Program-made: the position numbers and the translations under genes
DNA from: Pseudomonadota bacterium
Lineage (GTDB): Bacteria; Pseudomonadota; Gammaproteobacteria; Burkholderiales; Burkholderiaceae
Assembly: GCA_021783435.1 (NCBI GenBank)
Contig: JAJXUC010000001.1
Location: 32,597-96,596 of the forward strand
Reading direction: 5' to 3'
Length of the DNA: 64,000 bases
Shown here: in pieces, positions 63,381-64,000 of the stretch
Layout: each line of letters starts with the position of its first letter
Position numbering within the stretch: the stretch's first letter is position 1
The notes under the pieces: model-generated
The model's database searches: none
Told to the model about the DNA's origin: nothing
Seen by the model: the letters and a program-made list of their open reading frames with translations, nothing else

Positions 63381-64000
63381 ATGATTAAAGCCAACAAATT
63401 CGCAAAACTCCTGGTCGTGACGGCGCTTGCCGCCACAGCGAGCACGGTTGCCTTCGCTCAAGACGCCAAAACCATCAACAACTGGCAGGATCCGTTTGGC
63501 CTGGTCTGGAAAAATGGAGATAACACCCTGTGCTGGCGTGACAATTTCTGGACTCCGGCAACTGCTGCCGTGGGCTGCGATGGCGCCATTGTTGCCAAGG
63601 CTGTTGAACCTCCGCCTGCGCCCGCTCCGGCCCCTGCCCCGGCTCCAGCGCCGGCTCCTGTGCCCGTTCCGGTTCCTGTGCCCGTGAGCGAGAAAGTCAC
63701 CTATTCGGCTGACGCTTTCTTCCAGTTCAACAAGGCAGTCCTGCAGCCTGCTGGCCAACAATCGCTCGACGATCTGGCTGAGAAGATCAAGGCCATCAAC
63801 CTGGAAACCGTCATCTCCACGGGTTACACCGACAGTTTCGGCAGCGTTGCCTACAACCAGAAGCTGTCGCTGCGTCGTGCCGAGGCCGTCAAGGCGTATC
63901 TGGTGAGCAAGGGCATTCCCGCTGACAAGATCTACATCGAAGGCAAAGGGAAGACCGACTTCCGTGTCGACCCCAAGAGCTGCAAGGGAACCTTCAAGAA
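63381..64000 (+). CDS. ompA: OmpA-family outer membrane protein (C-terminus outside window)
   Basis: The frame is open from ATG 63381 to the window end (206 residues). A signal peptide (KLLVVTALAATASTVAFA) precedes a short region with NNWQDPFGLVWKNGDNTLCW, then an alternating Ala-Pro and Val-Pro hinge (about residues 75-95), and the start of the OmpA-like peptidoglycan-binding domain (FFQFNKAVLQPAGQQSLDDL, STGYTDSFGSVAYNQKLSLR). The short N-terminal part without a beta-barrel fits the OmpA-like proteins of Burkholderiales more than E. coli OmpA. Confidence 0.93.
   Translation, partial: MIKANKFAKLLVVTALAATASTVAFAQDAKTINNWQDPFGLVWKNGDNTLCWRDNFWTPATAAVGCDGAIVAKAVEPPPAPAPAPAPAPAPAPVPVPVPVPVSEKVTYSADAFFQFNKAVLQPAGQQSLDDLAEKIKAINLETVISTGYTDSFGSVAYNQKLSLRRAEAVKAYLVSKGIPADKIYIEGKGKTDFRVDPKSCKGTFK

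Noticed and set aside
63600..63690. Tandem GCNCCN/GTNCCN repeat
   Set aside because: It encodes the Ala-Pro/Val-Pro hinge of the OmpA-like protein, not an independent repeat element.
63327..63761. Minus-strand frame rich in Gly-Ala/Gly-Thr repeats
   Set aside because: It is the antisense of the OmpA hinge and signal peptide.

Overview
This is a GC-rich chromosomal window, almost all of it conserved housekeeping genes of a betaproteobacterium. The gene content and order point to Burkholderiales: an aroA-cmk fusion inside a gyrA-serC-pheA-hisC-tyrA-aroA/cmk-rpsA-ihfB-lapA-lapB-hldE1-hldD run, smc-zipA-ligA, dnaX-ybaB-recR, dapC-dapD-pilU-dapE-prmB, and a sigma factor followed by a small membrane protein and a DUF3106-type protein. 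A Thiomonas-like genus is my guess from memory of such neighbourhoods; the sequence alone does not prove it. I saw no prophage, insertion sequence, CRISPR array, tRNA, rRNA or integron.

Layout. 1-9.3 kb: the N-terminal part of a TAXI-type TRAP binding protein, amiC, tsaE diverging from queG, an AEC carrier, ogt-xerD-marC, and an EamA-type exporter. 8.4-10.8 kb: an NfeD / SPFH / DUF455 (ferritin-like) cluster read leftward. 10.9-14.5 kb: a large Orn/Lys/Arg decarboxylase, then a leftward sigma factor / membrane protein / DUF3106 module. 14.6-22 kb: a tightly packed rightward operon of the lysine-peptidoglycan branch (dapC, dapD, dapE) with the pilus ATPase pilU, prmB and an ABC-F ATPase. 22-27.6 kb leftward: trxA, rho, rpmE2, a GT-C (ArnT-like) glycosyltransferase coupled to a MATE transporter. 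27.6-34.1 kb: addB-addA type recombination nuclease/helicase. 34-39.3 kb: an SRPBCC protein, the SRP RNA gene (ffs), dnaX-ybaB-recR and a Tat-exported NHL beta-propeller protein. 39.3-48 kb: queF, smc, zipA, ligA and a ROK sugar kinase. 48-63 kb: a leftward block of about 15 kb running from gyrA through aromatic and serine biosynthesis, S1, IHF-beta, LPS assembly (lapA, lapB) and heptose synthesis (hldE1, hldD) to a ComEA-like protein. 63.4-64 kb: the start of an OmpA-family gene, cut by the window end.

Many neighbours overlap by ATGA or GTGA (for example sigma/anti-sigma candidate, dapE-prmB-ABC-F, GT-C/MATE, addB-addA, lapB-hldE1, SPFH-DUF455), which suggests translational coupling. No strong candidate for a wholly new system is visible. 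The spots most worth a second look are the sigma factor/membrane protein/DUF3106 module, the NfeD-SPFH-DUF455 cluster, the coupled GT-C/MATE pair, the apparently leaderless dnaX diverging from ffs, the abutting start codons of trxA and addB, and terminator-like hairpins in the leaders of rho and smc.
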